A DNA stretch of 64,000 nucleotides from Bacteroidota bacterium (GCA_030835135.1 JAUQWO010000011.1:62001-126000), one strand, 5' to 3'. Positions 1 through 10,513 are shown, counted from the stretch's first letter. Program-made: numbers and translations. The notes: generated by a model from the sequence alone, not told the origin.

Positions 1-3000
1 CGCTCCTGTGACGCCGCCGACCGCTTCGACGAGCGGGGGGGTGGATGTTGCGTTCGGGTCCACGACCTCGGTCACCTTCACGAATGGCGTGGCTGCCGCA
101 TCGGGCGCGGCCAACGGCGCGCTGAAGTTGTACAAAACGGAGAGCGCGGTCATCGCGGTCACCGACGGCACGATCTCCGCATCAGGGTCGGACCGGCTCT
201 CGGTTACGGTCACCCCGGGAACGGTCGGAAAGTTCGTGGTAACGATCGCTACGCCGCAGACAAGCGGCGTGGCATTCAGCGGTACCAATACCGCCACGGC
301 CCAGGATCCCTGGGGAAATACGGTCACATCCTTCGATGCCTCGGTCGTTCCGGTGACCATGACAGCCTCGCTGGTCGGAGGCATCACCGGTCTCGGCACC
401 GGCAACAACGGGATCCTGAATCGCGTCTCGGATTTCTCCGGTGGCATAGCGAATCTGACCACGCTCGGGATGACGTATACCGGTGCGACCGGGACGGGGA
501 CGTTCACGGCCACCAGCACATCACCGGCAGCGACAGGGACCTCGGGGAGCGTCGTGATCAGTGCCGGCGCTGCCACCCGCCTGGTGATCACGGGCACAGC
601 CACGCAGACGGCAGGTACGTCGCAGAACCTCACCATCACCGCGAAGGATGCGAGCAACAACACGGTTGCATCGTACACCGGATCGAAGAACCTGACGTTC
701 TCCGGCGCGAACGCCTCGACGGACCCCGTCACGACACCCAAGGTGAGCAATGCCACGGGGACCGACGTCGCGTTCGGGACCGTTACACCGATCACCTTCA
801 GCAATGGTGTGGCAACCGTGAGTGGGGGCAGCAATGGTGTCCTGAAACTCTATAAAGCAGAATCCGCGACCATCGCCGTCACGGACGGCGCCATCAGTGC
901 AGCCGGGAGTGACCGGCTCAGCGTCATCGTGTCGCCGGGCGCCGTGGGGAAGTTCTCCTTCGTCCTGGCGGGCAGTCAGCAGAACGATGTGCCGTTCACC
1001 GGCACCAATACGCTGACGGCCGAAGATGATTGGGGCAATACTGTCACCACGTTCAACGCAGCGGCCAACCCGGTGACCATCGCCGCGAGTGGCCTGACGG
1101 GATCGGTGCTGGGGCTTGGCACCGGATCGAACGGCGTCCTGAATCAGGCGGGCGACTTCGGCAGCGGCGTCGCAAATCTGACCCTCCTTGGCATGAAGTA
1201 TCTTGGCGCTTCGGGGAGCGGAACGTTCACCGCCACGTCGACCGCTCCTGCAAAGTCCGGGACCTCGGCCACCGTGGCCGTGAGTCCGGGTGTGGCCAAG
1301 AAGTTCGCGTTGAGCGGCTCCGCGAATGTGGCGGCGGGCGTGGCGAATGCGCTCACCATCACCGCGCTGGATACGTCGGGCAATACGGCGACCGGCTATA
1401 CGGGATTGAAGACGCTCGCCTTCTCCGGTGCGAACGCGTCCCCCGACGGCAACCAGCCGACGGTCAGCAACAACACGACCAATGAGCGCAACTTCTCCGG
1501 GACGCCGAACACCGAGATCAATTTCACGAATGGTGTCGCGACCGCCTCCAGCAACGCCAATGGCATGATGCGGCTGCGCAAGGTGGAGACCGCGTCGATC
1601 AGCGTAACCGACGGGACGATCAGTACCCCTGTCGGCGGGTCATTGTCAGTGACGGTCACCCCCGCAGGGCTCGGACGGTTTGCCGTGGTCATGACCTCGC
1701 CGCAGACGAATGGTGTCGCCTTCGCCGGCGTGAATACGATCACGGCGATCGATAGCTTCGGCAATACGGCGACCGGGTTCAGTGCGGCAGCCAACAACGT
1801 GACCGTTACCACCCCATCGCTGGGGGGGACGATCACCGGTCTTGGCTCCGGGTCGACGAATGTGTTGAATCAGGCGGGTGATTTCGCCTCCGGCGTTGCG
1901 AACGTGAGTACCAAGCTGAAGTACACCGGCGTGACCGGATCCAGCACGATCAGGGCCGCATCGGCAAGCGGGAAAGAAGGGACGTCGCCATCACCGGTCA
2001 CGATCAATGTCGGCTCTGCCACGCGGCTCGTCATCACCGGCAATGCGACGCAGGTCGCCGGTGTGCCGCAGTCATTGACCATCACCGCGAAGGATAGTTC
2101 CGGCAACACGGTGACTGGCTATACGGGAGGGAAGTCCCTCGTGTTCAGCGGGTCCGGCCCTTCACCGAATCCGGCCACATCGCCCACGGTCAGCGCATCC
2201 AGCGGCACTGCCGTGCCGTTCGGGATCTCGACCTCCATCACGTTCACCAATGGTATTGCAACGGTCAGCGGCGCGAGCAACGGGGTGATGCGTCTGTACC
2301 GGGCGGGGAAGGATACGATCGCGGTCACCGATGGGTCGATCGGTTCCGGAGGTGCGGACCGGCTGATCGTCACGGTGAGCGCGGATGCACTGGCGAAGTT
2401 CACGTTCGACCTGGCATCGCCCCAGCAGAGTGGTTTGGTGTTCACGGGCACGAACACCCTGACGGCGCAGGACACGTACGGCAATACCAAGACCGATTTC
2501 AATGCGTCGACCGACAATGTGACGGTGAATCCGTCCGGGTTGACCGGGATCGTGACCGGTCTCGGCTCCGGCCTCAATGTGCTGAATCAGGCATCGGATT
2601 TCAGTACGGGTGTCGCGAATCTCACGGGCAAGATGAAGTTCACCGGACAGATCGGTACCGGTCTGTTCACAGCGGCGTCCGCGTCCAGCAAGACCGGCAC
2701 GTCGGGCAGCGTCCAGATCGTTGCCGGTGGAGCCACGCGTCTTGTGATCCGGGCGAATACCAACGATTCGGTGACGACCCTGACCGCGGGAGGCACGACC
2801 AGCCTGACGATCAAGGCGCTGGACGCCTCTGGCAATCCGGTCACGACGTACACCGGAACGAAAACCCTTACATTCTCGGGAGCGGACTCGGCCTTGAGTC
2901 CGGCCACGTCCCCGACGGTCACCAATAATTCGGGTTCCGCGACCCCATTCAACACGGCCACCCTGATCAATTTCACCAACGGGATCGCGACCGTGAGCGG

Positions 3001-4905
3001 CAGTGCCAACGGTGTCCTCCGACTGGTGCGTGCCCAGACGGCGCTGGTCGCCGCGACCGATGGAACGATCAGTTCGAGCGGCACGGACCGGCTTTCGGTA
3101 ACGGTCTCCCCTGGCGCCCTGGGGAAGTTCGCACTCACGGTGGCCTCACCGCAGACCAGCGGTGTTGCGTTCACGGGGACGAATACCCTCGCGGCTCTGG
3201 ACGACTGGGGTAATACGGTCACGACATTCAGCGCGGCCACGACACCGGTGACGTTGACGTCAACCCTCAGCGGGACGATCTCGGGGCTCGGCTCGGGTGT
3301 GAATAATGTCCTGAACCGTGCCGGCGATTTCTCCTCCGGCATCGCGAATCTGACCGCGCTCGGCATGAAGTTCACGGGGACGGTGGGCAGTGGGACCTTC
3401 ACGGCGACTGGTGGCACCAAGAGCGGGACGTCTGCGCTGGTCTCGATCGTGGCCGGCGGGGCAACACGGCTCGTCCTGCGCACGTCGACAGGCGATTCGG
3501 TGACCACGATGACGGCCGGGACGACGCGCAATCTCGTGATCACCGCGAAGGATGGTTCAGGTAACACCGTGACCACGTATACCGGATCCAAGACCCTGTC
3601 GTTCTCCGGTGCCGATTCGTCGACCGCGCCGGCAGTCCCTGCGAGCGTGTCGAACAGTGGCGGCACGGTCGTGCCGTTCGGCGCGATCACCACGATCACC
3701 TTCACGAACGGTGTGGCCCAGGTCAGCGGGAGCAGCAACGGCGTGCTCCGCCTGTACCGGGCGCAGACCGCGACGGTCACGGTGAGCGATGGTGCGATCC
3801 AATCCACGGGCAACGATGTGCTGTCGATCACGGTCGGACCCGCGGCGCTCGGGAAGTTCAAGTGGGCGCTTGCGTCTCCGCAGGTGAGCGGAACGGCCTT
3901 CACCGGGATCAACACGCTGACGGCCCAGGATGATTGGGGCAACACGGTGACGACCTTCGATGCCTCGATATCCAATGTTGCGCTGAGCACGTCCCTGGGC
4001 GGCCTTATCTCCGGCCTCGGTTCGGGTACCAATGAAGTGCTGAACCGGAACACCGACTTCGCGAGCGGCCAGGCGAACCTGACCGCCCTGGGCATGAAGT
4101 ATACCGGTCCGGTCGGCACCGGTGTGTTCACGGCCACTTCGAGCAGTAAGTCCGGGATCTCCGACAGCGTGGTGATCACTGCCGGGACCGCAACCCGTCT
4201 GGTGCTCACCGGAACAGCGACGCAGGTGGCGGGCACCGCACAGAATCTCACCGTCACAGCGCGCGATGAATCAAACAACATCGTCATCGGGTATTCCGGG
4301 GTGAAAACGCTGACGTTTTCCGGTGCGTCCTCCGCAACGAATCCGGTGACGGCGCCGACGGTCTCCAACAATGCCGGGCTCGCGGTGGCATTCGGATCGC
4401 CGACCGCGTTGACCTTCACCAATGGCGTCGCAACCGTGACCGGCAGTGCCAATGGGGCGATGCGTCTGTACCGTGTCGAGAATGCGATCATCGCAGTTAC
4501 GGATGGGACGATCTCATCGCTTGCCTCAGACCGTCTGACGGTCGCGGTGACGCCGGGTGCGCTCGGACAATTCGCGTGGACACTGGCGCCGTCGCAAGTG
4601 AACGGCGTGGCGTTCACGGGTACGAATACCCTGGTGGCGCAGGACGATTGGGGGAACACGGTCCCCACGTTCAGCGCAGCCACCAACAACGTAACGATCA
4701 CGACGTCGCTGCCGGGTTCGCCACAGGCCATTACCGGACTGGGATCCCTCGGGAACAACGTGTTGAATCAGGTCGGCAATTTCACGATGGGGATCGCGAA
4801 CCTGACGGCGCTCGGCATGAAATATTCCGGTTCCTCGGGAACGGGGACGTTCACTGCCACGTCGGCCGTCGGTTCCAAGACCGGGACCTCGGTGGTGATC
4901 ACCAT
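1..4905 (+). repeat. Tandem coding repeats of about 725 bp (Ig-like pair units)
   Basis: Within the giant adhesin gene the same module recurs. Copies of the 'ATRL(V/L)(I/L)' landmark lie near 570, 1298 (variant 'KKFALSG'), 2018, 2732, 3461 and 4190, a spacing of about 714-729 bp, with a partial copy entering from the left edge. Copies are diverged but share long GC-rich stretches, so this is a candidate site for recombination-driven length change and for assembly collapse. Confidence 0.85.
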
Positions 4906-7900
4906 GAACAACCCGGTACCCACGCTTGCCACGGTCACCCCCGGGGAAGCGAGCAGATCGCAGAAACTGACCATCGGACTGACCGGGACGAATTTCATTC
5001 CGACCGTGACGAGGGTGGATCTCGGCGGTGATACGGTCGTGGATTCCACACTGGTGGATTCCCCCACGCACATCACCGCTCAGGTCACGATCGGGGCGAA
5101 CGCGGCCCTGGGCCTGCGGAATGTGACCGTGACGAATCCGACCCCGGGTGGCGGGACGGGGACGTTGCCGAACGCATTCCGGGTGAAGAACCTGCCGAGC
5201 ATCGTCAGCCTCAATCCCGCCTCGGGCATTCGCGGGACGACATTCGACGTGACCATCACCGGTACGAACTTCGCCGAGGGTGTGAGTACGGTCGGGATCC
5301 AGGGCGCCAACATCACGCTCAACTCACAGACCGTGCAGAGTGCCACGGTGATCAAGGCCAATATCAGCATCGGCCTGGGGGCGACCGACGGCATCCGGTA
5401 CTTCACGATCACCAACTCCGGGGCCGAAGGCGGGGTCTCGAATCAGGTCGGCTTCACGGTCGGGAATAATCCGGCCCCGACCCTCGTGTCCGTGCAGCCG
5501 GATACGATCGCCCGTCAGCAGACCGTCACCCTGGTATTGCGCGGCACGGAATTCTACAGCGGGATCACGACGGTGAATCTGGGGAGCGGCATCACCATCA
5601 ACGGATCGCCCGTGATCGACAGCTCCTCGCAGATCCATATGAACGTGACGGTCACCGACACGGCCGTGACCGGGTTGCGGAACATCGCGGTCACGAACGC
5701 GGCCCCGGGGGGCGGTACGGCGACCCTGACCAACAAGCTTCTCGTGGCGAACCCGGTCCCGACCTTCACCGGCCTCTCGGTACAGAACGGATCGCGGCTT
5801 CAATCGCTGACCATGACGTTGCAGGGAACGAAGTTCGTTCGCGATGTCACCACGGCGTCGTTCGGCAGTGGTATCACGGTGACGTCGACCAACGTGGAAT
5901 CGCCGACCTCGATGAGCGTCAGCATCGCGATCGATTCCAGCGCGGCGCTGGGTGCGCGGAGCCTGTCCGTGAGCAATCCGGCTCCGGGCGGAGGGACGGC
6001 GCAGCTCTCCAATGCGTTCACGGTCAACAATCCCCGGCCGACGATCGTCACGATCGCCCCCGAAAGCACTCTCGTCGGCTCGGGAGTCCTGGCCATGGCG
6101 ATCACCGGCACGAATTTCGTCCCGGGCTCCCAGGTGTATCTGGGAGAGACACCGGTGACCTCGGCGCTGGTGAACAGGACCCGGCTGAACGCGAGCATCC
6201 CCGCGACGGAGATGGACACTGCGAAGACCTTTGCCGTGACCGTGGTGAACAGTGTTCCGGGTGGAGACACGTCCAATAGCAGGAACTTTGCCGTGCAGAA
6301 TCCCGCGCCCACGCTGGCATCGCTTGCACCCGCAAGCGGCAGCCGGCTGCAGACGCTGGATGTGGTGTTCGATGGGACGAACTTCATCCCCGGCATCACG
6401 CAGGTCAATTTTGGCGCGACGGATATCACGGTGAACAGCGTCACGGCCACGTCGGCGACCGAACTGACCGCGAACATCACGATCAGCGCGTCCGCCACCA
6501 TCGGTCCACGGGATGTCAATGTTTCGAACCCCGCCCCGGGCGGTGGTGCATCCCAGAATCGCACATTCACTGTGGCCGATAACCCTGTGCCCACGATCCT
6601 CACGGTCACTCCGTCCCTGGGTGCCCGCTTGAGCAGGGACACGATCGTCATCACCGGGGCGAACTTCATTGCGGGTGTGACCTCGGTGGATTTCGGCACC
6701 GGGATCACGGTGATCGGATCGCCTGTCGTGAACAGTTCTTCGCAGCTCACCACCATTATCAGCATCGGTGCGACAGCGGCGACCGGAGCGCGGTCCGTTA
6801 AGGTCACGAACGCCGCTCCGGGTGGAGGGACTGCAACGAAGGTTTCCGGGTTCACGGTGAATAATCCGCAACCGACGCTCAAATCGGTCATTCCAGCCAG
6901 CCTCCAGCAGCTCGCGACGGAAACGATCGTCATGAACGGCAGCGGGTTCATTGACGGCGTCAGCGTTCCTCAGTTCGGCGACGGTATCACGATCAACAGC
7001 CGCGCGGTTGTGAGCGATACGCAGATGACGGCGAACATCACGGTCACCGTTGCGGCGGACACCGGTCCGCGCGATGTCTGGGTGACCAACTCGCCGCCCG
7101 GAGGGGGGACGTCGATCCTATTGAACGGGTTCAGTGTCGGCAATAACCCGAGGCCGACCGTGGCCTCGGTGGCGCCGCAGACAGGCAAGCGTCTGGAGAC
7201 GGTCGACCTTGTGTTCCGTGGGACGAATTTCATGGGCAATGTGACGACCGTGGACCTCGGGTCGGACATCACGGTACAATCGCCGGTGGTCACGAGCGAT
7301 ACCAGCATGACAGCCCGTATCACGATCAGCGGCACCGCGGCAACGGGTGCGCGGACCGTCTACCTGAGGAACGCTCCTCCCGGCGGCGGGACGGACAGCA
7401 TCGTCAGCGGGTTCACGGTCACCAATCCCACGCCGACGCTGCTTTCGGTCACTCCATCGGCCGCGACGGGGAATCAGACCATCAATGTCGTGCTCCGTGG
7501 GACGAACTTCATCAATAGTGTAACGACGGCCAATTTCGGAGCCGGCATTGTAGTGAACAGTCTCGCGGCGGACAGTGCCTCCCGGGCGACGGCGAATATC
7601 ACGATCAATGCGACGGCGACCCTGGGCGCGCGCAATATCGTGGTGATCAATCCGGCTCCCGGCGGCGGGACCTCGAACCCGATCGCCTTCACCGTGAATC
7701 TTGCTCCGCCATCCTCGCCGACGCTGGTGTCGCCCTACAACACGCAGACGAACCTGCCGACGTCGCTGATGCTCCGCTGGGACTCGGTGGCGGGGGCCTC
7801 GCGGTACCGGCTCCAGCTCTCCACGAGTTCGCTCTTCTCGAACCTCGCGGTGGATGATACCACGCTCACCTCGGCGTCACGGAAGGTGGGTCCATTGCTC

Positions 7901-9307
7901 AACAATACCACGTACTACTGGCGGGTGCAGGCACGCAATGCCGGCGGTTCCAGCCAGTATTCATCGACGTGGAGCTTCACGCCGGCGTATCCGACCGTCT
8001 GGATCATCAACAAGACGTGGACGTTCGCTGACCTGTCGTCCCGCTCGGACTACAAGTCCACCGATTACCAGATGGTGGGCCTCCCGGGGACCAGCACGAC
8101 GGCCGTGAGCACGTATCTGGGCGGAGCGCAGGGTACCGATTGGCAATTGTACTGGGATAATGGAAACGAGAAGAATTACTTCATCGAGAACTCGTCGGCA
8201 GCGCCGTTCCTCTTCTCCACGGGACGTGCATACTGGCTCGTGAAAAAGGGGACCTGGTCGCTCAACACATCGGTCGAGTCTGCACAGCTCGATACCGCAG
8301 GGAATGCCCTCATTCCTCTCCACCCGGGATACAACCTGATCACGAACCCCTTCGCCCTCGATGTGCCGTGGACCGCGGTGCAACAGGTGAATGGCAATGC
8401 GGCACGTGAGCCGATCTGGGATTATTCCTTCCCGGCCGGATTCCAGACGGCAAGCGTCCTCAAGCCGTATATCGGGTACTATTTCATCAACCGCGACAGC
8501 ATTGCGGCGCTGAAGATTCCGTATGCCGGGACCTCCGGCGTCCTGAAAACCGCCGTGGACACCGTTGCGGGATGGACCGTCAGCATCGGCGTGATGGCGC
8601 AGGAGTATGCCGATCACTCCACCCAGATCGGTGTCCGGGCGGATGCGTCCGACGCGCTGGATCTCTTCGATTACCATCGTCCGCGCGGCATCGCCGATCT
8701 GCCTTCGGTCGCGGTCATGCGCCCGGATCTGGATCCCGGCATGCCGGCGTTCGCTTCCGATATCCGCGGCGGGATCCATGAGATCGCACGGTGGACCGTT
8801 GAGCTCACCGCCGCGAAGGGCAGGGAAGTGAAACTGGACGTGATGGGTGTCGGCGGCGTGCCCGCGGATCACGAGATCTATCTCGTGGACCAGACGCACC
8901 AGCGGTATGTCGACCTCCGGGCGAACGGCGTGTATGCATTCATCCCTGTCACCGGCCGGTCCCTGTTCACCGTGCTGGTCGGTGCGCACGATGCCGTGCA
9001 AGCCGAACTCGGCAGCGTGGTGCCGCGCGCGTTTGCACTCGAGCAGAATTTCCCGAACCCCTTCAATCCGAGTACCACCGTGCCGGTCTCCGTGCCGGTA
9101 ACGGGGGCGGTGACCGTGAAGGTGTACAACATTCTCGGCGAAGAGATCGTAACACTCCATGATGGAGTGCTGGACCAGGGACGTCACTGGTTGACGTGGG
9201 ACGGTCGGAACGATGCAGGCCGGCAGGTGGCAACGGGTGTGTATCTGACCCGCATGTCGACACCGGCAGGCGGCAGCCATGTCGTGAAAATGATGCTGAT
9301 GAAATAG
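2..9307 (+). CDS. Giant repetitive T9SS-secreted adhesin-like protein (5' end missing)
   Basis: The reading frame is already open at the left edge and the first residues match the middle of the downstream repeat, so the true start lies upstream; about 3,100 residues are visible. Residues 1-1633 are tandem units of about 241 residues, each with two Ig-like halves (one around 'ATRLVITG...LTITAKD', one around 'GKF...FTGTNTL.A.DDWGNTVT'). Residues 1634-2563 hold ten IPT/TIG-like repeats, each opening with an 'NP.PT' motif and a 'GTNF' turn. Residues 2564-2660 form one FN3 domain with the 'YYWRV' strand. A unique region of about 340 residues follows. The last 90 residues are a T9SS type A sorting domain (QNFPNPFNPST, then GVYLTRM and a basic end). 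This is a surface or secreted protein, likely adhesive or scaffolding; no catalytic motif is visible. High confidence for architecture, low for ligand. Confidence 0.9.
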   Translation, partial: APVTPPTASTSGGVDVAFGSTTSVTFTNGVAAASGAANGALKLYKTESAVIAVTDGTISASGSDRLSVTVTPGTVGKFVVTIATPQTSGVAFSGTNTATAQDPWGNTVTSFDASVVPVTMTASLVGGITGLGTGNNGILNRVSDFSGGIANLTTLGMTYTGATGTGTFTATSTSPAATGTSGSVVISAGAATRLVITGTATQTAGTSQNLTITAKDASNNTVASYTGSKNLTFSGANASTDPVTTPKVSNATGTDVAFGTVTPITFSNGVATVSGGSNGVLKLYKAESATIAVTDGAISAAGSDRLSVIVSPGAVGKFSFVLAGSQQNDVPFTGTNTLTAEDDWGNTVTTFNAAANPVTIAASGLTGSVLGLGTGSNGVLNQAGDFGSGVANLTLLGMKYLGASGSGTFTATSTAPAKSGTSATVAVSPGVAKKFALSGSANVAAGVANALTITALDTSGNTATGYTGLKTLAFSGANASPDGNQPTVSNNTTNERNFSGTPNTEINFTNGVATASSNANGMMRLRKVETASISVTDGTISTPVGGSLSVTVTPAGLGRFAVVMTSPQTNGVAFAGVNTITAIDSFGNTATGFSAAANNVTVTTPSLGGTITGLGSGSTNVLNQAGDFASGVANVSTKLKYTGVTGSSTIRAASASGKEGTSPSPVTINVGSATRLVITGNATQVAGVPQSLTITAKDSSGNTVTGYTGGKSLVFSGSGPSPNPATSPTVSASSGTAVPFGISTSITFTNGIATVSGASNGVMRLYRAGKDTIAVTDGSIGSGGADRLIVTVSADALAKFTFDLASPQQSGLVFTGTNTLTAQDTYGNTKTDFNASTDNVTVNPSGLTGIVTGLGSGLNVLNQASDFSTGVANLTGKMKFTGQIGTGLFTAASASSKTGTSGSVQIVAGGATRLVIRANTNDSVTTLTAGGTTSLTIKALDASGNPVTTYTGTKTLTFSGADSALSPATSPTVTNNSGSATPFNTATLINFTNGIATVSGSANGVLRLVRAQTALVAATDGTISSSGTDRLSVTVSPGALGKFALTVASPQTSGVAFTGTNTLAALDDWGNTVTTFSAATTPVTLTSTLSGTISGLGSGVNNVLNRAGDFSSGIANLTALGMKFTGTVGSGTFTATGGTKSGTSALVSIVAGGATRLVLRTSTGDSVTTMTAGTTRNLVITAKDGSGNTVTTYTGSKTLSFSGADSSTAPAVPASVSNSGGTVVPFGAITTITFTNGVAQVSGSSNGVLRLYRAQTATVTVSDGAIQSTGNDVLSITVGPAALGKFKWALASPQVSGTAFTGINTLTAQDDWGNTVTTFDASISNVALSTSLGGLISGLGSGTNEVLNRNTDFASGQANLTALGMKYTGPVGTGVFTATSSSKSGISDSVVITAGTATRLVLTGTATQVAGTAQNLTVTARDESNNIVIGYSGVKTLTFSGASSATNPVTAPTVSNNAGLAVAFGSPTALTFTNGVATVTGSANGAMRLYRVENAIIAVTDGTISSLASDRLTVAVTPGALGQFAWTLAPSQVNGVAFTGTNTLVAQDDWGNTVPTFSAATNNVTITTSLPGSPQAITGLGSLGNNVLNQVGNFTMGIANLTALGMKYSGSSGTGTFTATSAVGSKTGTSVVITMNNPVPTLATVTPGEASRSQKLTIGLTGTNFIPTVTRVDLGGDTVVDSTLVDSPTHITAQVTIGANAALGLRNVTVTNPTPGGGTGTLPNAFRVKNLPSIVSLNPASGIRGTTFDVTITGTNFAEGVSTVGIQGANITLNSQTVQSATVIKANISIGLGATDGIRYFTITNSGAEGGVSNQVGFTVGNNPAPTLVSVQPDTIARQQTVTLVLRGTEFYSGITTVNLGSGITINGSPVIDSSSQIHMNVTVTDTAVTGLRNIAVTNAAPGGGTATLTNKLLVANPVPTFTGLSVQNGSRLQSLTMTLQGTKFVRDVTTASFGSGITVTSTNVESPTSMSVSIAIDSSAALGARSLSVSNPAPGGGTAQLSNAFTVNNPRPTIVTIAPESTLVGSGVLAMAITGTNFVPGSQVYLGETPVTSALVNRTRLNASIPATEMDTAKTFAVTVVNSVPGGDTSNSRNFAVQNPAPTLASLAPASGSRLQTLDVVFDGTNFIPGITQVNFGATDITVNSVTATSATELTANITISASATIGPRDVNVSNPAPGGGASQNRTFTVADNPVPTILTVTPSLGARLSRDTIVITGANFIAGVTSVDFGTGITVIGSPVVNSSSQLTTIISIGATAATGARSVKVTNAAPGGGTATKVSGFTVNNPQPTLKSVIPASLQQLATETIVMNGSGFIDGVSVPQFGDGITINSRAVVSDTQMTANITVTVAADTGPRDVWVTNSPPGGGTSILLNGFSVGNNPRPTVASVAPQTGKRLETVDLVFRGTNFMGNVTTVDLGSDITVQSPVVTSDTSMTARITISGTAATGARTVYLRNAPPGGGTDSIVSGFTVTNPTPTLLSVTPSAATGNQTINVVLRGTNFINSVTTANFGAGIVVNSLAADSASRATANITINATATLGARNIVVINPAPGGGTSNPIAFTVNLAPPSSPTLVSPYNTQTNLPTSLMLRWDSVAGASRYRLQLSTSSLFSNLAVDDTTLTSASRKVGPLLNNTTYYWRVQARNAGGSSQYSSTWSFTPAYPTVWIINKTWTFADLSSRSDYKSTDYQMVGLPGTSTTAVSTYLGGAQGTDWQLYWDNGNEKNYFIENSSAAPFLFSTGRAYWLVKKGTWSLNTSVESAQLDTAGNALIPLHPGYNLITNPFALDVPWTAVQQVNGNAAREPIWDYSFPAGFQTASVLKPYIGYYFINRDSIAALKIPYAGTSGVLKTAVDTVAGWTVSIGVMAQEYADHSTQIGVRADASDALDLFDYHRPRGIADLPSVAVMRPDLDPGMPAFASDIRGGIHEIARWTVELTAAKGREVKLDVMGVGGVPADHEIYLVDQTHQRYVDLRANGVYAFIPVTGRSLFTVLVGAHDAVQAELGSVVPRAFALEQNFPNPFNPSTTVPVSVPVTGAVTVKVYNILGEEIVTLHDGVLDQGRHWLTWDGRNDAGRQVATGVYLTRMSTPAGGSHVVKMMLMK
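4906..7697 (+). repeat. Ten IPT/TIG-like coding repeats of about 280 bp
   Basis: Ten consecutive units of about 93 codons start with N-(P/L)-x-P-(T/S) and carry G(T/A/S)xF and PGGG-type turns ('NPAPGGGT'). The linker motif recurs at every boundary. This is the IPT/TIG immunoglobulin-like fold family found in bacterial surface proteins. The array sits between the Ig-pair repeats and the single FN3 domain of the same protein. Confidence 0.8.
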
Positions 9308-9319
9308 GTAGGAGGATCC

Positions 9320-9850
9320 ATGTCTGCCGTTGTTGGCCGTTTGAAAATGATGCGCGTTGTGCTCGCGGTGGTGTTGCTTGCCGAGAGCATGCCCCTTGCC
9401 ATGGCGTTCGGCCAGGGAGGGGCGACGAGCATTGATAATGTCCGGTTTGAGGCGAGCGCGGACCTCATCAAGATCTACTATGATCTGAATGCGCCGGTGG
9501 ACGTGGTGCATGATGTCCGCATCACCCTCCGGCGTGAGAGCGATATCACCTTTACCTACCGTCCGCTGAACATCACCGGGGACGTCGGCACGATCGTGTT
9601 CCCGGGACAGAAACGACGCGTCGTGTGGGAGATCCTGAAGGAGTTCCCGGATGGATTGCAGGGCGACGATTTCTATTTCGTCATCGATGCGGAGCATGTG
9701 GAACCCGAGGGAACGACACCGTGGCTCTGGATCGGTGGCGGTGCTGCGGTCGTCGGCGGGGTGGTCCTCCTGCTTTCACTGGGCGGCAAGGATGAACCGG
9801 TGATCCCTGTGCCTCCCAACGTGTTCCCTCAGCCGCCGACGCGGCCGTAA
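9320..9850 (+). CDS. Exported small protein with C-terminal membrane anchor
   Basis: 176 residues. An AGGAGG ribosome site lies just before the ATG, 12 bp after the adhesin stop, so it is co-transcribed with it. The N-terminus (to about residue 32) is a signal peptide ending 'AMAFGQ'. Residues 36-105 form a compact domain with a 'VRFEASADLIKIYYDL' strand and a 'GDVG.IV.PG' turn, a pattern I associate with small beta-domains in FCB-group exported proteins (from memory). Residues 138-153 are a strong hydrophobic segment ('GGGAAVVGGVVLLLSLGG'), followed by a Pro-rich tail. It may be a periplasmic partner of the giant adhesin. Function unknown. Confidence 0.8.
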   Translation: MSAVVGRLKMMRVVLAVVLLAESMPLAMAFGQGGATSIDNVRFEASADLIKIYYDLNAPVDVVHDVRITLRRESDITFTYRPLNITGDVGTIVFPGQKRRVVWEILKEFPDGLQGDDFYFVIDAEHVEPEGTTPWLWIGGGAAVVGGVVLLLSLGGKDEPVIPVPPNVFPQPPTRP

Positions 9851-9886
9851 GGGTTGGCGCTCCTGACAGACAAGGAACCTGGACTG

Positions 9887-10378
9887 ATGAGATCGACGAT
9901 CATAGCTGTCATTCTTCTATTCGCCCTGGGGTATACAGCCCACGCTCAGGTGATCTCGGGCCGGAGCCCGGCGGGATCGCTTTCAGCGCCGGCCGGCGAC
10001 TCCACGCTGGCGCATGCCGGAGGCGTGAACCATGCGGTCACGTATGAGACCGAATTCAGTGAACCCTCCGGGGACAACTTCCTTGAACCACGTGAGACCG
10101 GTCGGCTTCGTCTGATCCTGACCAATTCGGGGAAATCCTCGCTGCGGAACGTCGTGGCGAAGATCGTCCCTCTTTCGCCGCCGTCGGGCGTGTCGTACAA
10201 CGATTCTATTTCGGTCGGTGATATTCCGGGCAATGCAACACGGTATGCGATCTTCTATTTCACCGCGGAAGAGTCGGTGGCATCACAGATCCTGACATTT
10301 CAGGTGGACGTCCGCGACAGTCGTGGGGTGGTGGCGGATTCGCGGCTGATCACCTTCTTGACGAAAGAGAGAAAGTAG
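9887..10378 (+). CDS. Exported protein with CARDB-like domain
   Basis: 163 residues from the ATG at 9887. An upstream in-frame TTG (9854) is possible, but the ATG gives a clean signal peptide (MRSTIIAVILLFALGYTAHAQ) and has AAGGAA upstream. Residues 55-160 show 'E..GDNFLEPRETGRLRLILTNSGKSSLRNV' and 'Y.IFYFTAEE', which resembles CARDB/Ig-like domains that describe 'asymmetric, elaborated' beta-sandwiches in FCB secreted proteins. It is the last gene of the adhesin operon. No catalytic residues are seen; role unknown. Confidence 0.75.
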   Translation: MRSTIIAVILLFALGYTAHAQVISGRSPAGSLSAPAGDSTLAHAGGVNHAVTYETEFSEPSGDNFLEPRETGRLRLILTNSGKSSLRNVVAKIVPLSPPSGVSYNDSISVGDIPGNATRYAIFYFTAEESVASQILTFQVDVRDSRGVVADSRLITFLTKERK

Positions 10379-10468
10379 CCGGAGGCGTGGGAGGCCGGAC
10401 CTGTCAGGTCTGAGGAGAAGCAGTGGAGATGCGATACACAGAGAGGTGACACTCGCTGCTGGCACGAG

Positions 10469-10494
10469 CGGCCTGACCGGTGATGGTAAGGCCG
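10469..10494. terminator. Hairpin between the adhesin operon and the minus-strand small ORF
   Basis: CGGCCT at 10469-10474 pairs with AGGCCG at 10489-10494 around a 14-nt loop and is followed by TTTC. It lies between the 3' ends of the plus-strand gene ending at 10378 and the minus-strand small ORF ending at 10514, so it could stop transcription from either side. The stem is short and the T-tract poor. Confidence 0.4.
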
Positions 10495-10513
10495 TTTCGC
10501 ACGAAATGGGGGA

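Noticed and set aside
2587-4758. 723-codon ORF on the minus strand inside the giant adhesin gene
   Set aside because: It is the complement of the repetitive, GC-rich adhesin repeats. The translation is a low-complexity mirror of the repeat with no signal, no ribosome site and no domain; the plus-strand frame has clear domains.
7961-9697. 578-codon minus-strand ORF across the end of the adhesin and the next gene
   Set aside because: His/Arg-rich antisense translation crossing two well-supported plus-strand genes; typical of GC-rich coding shadows.
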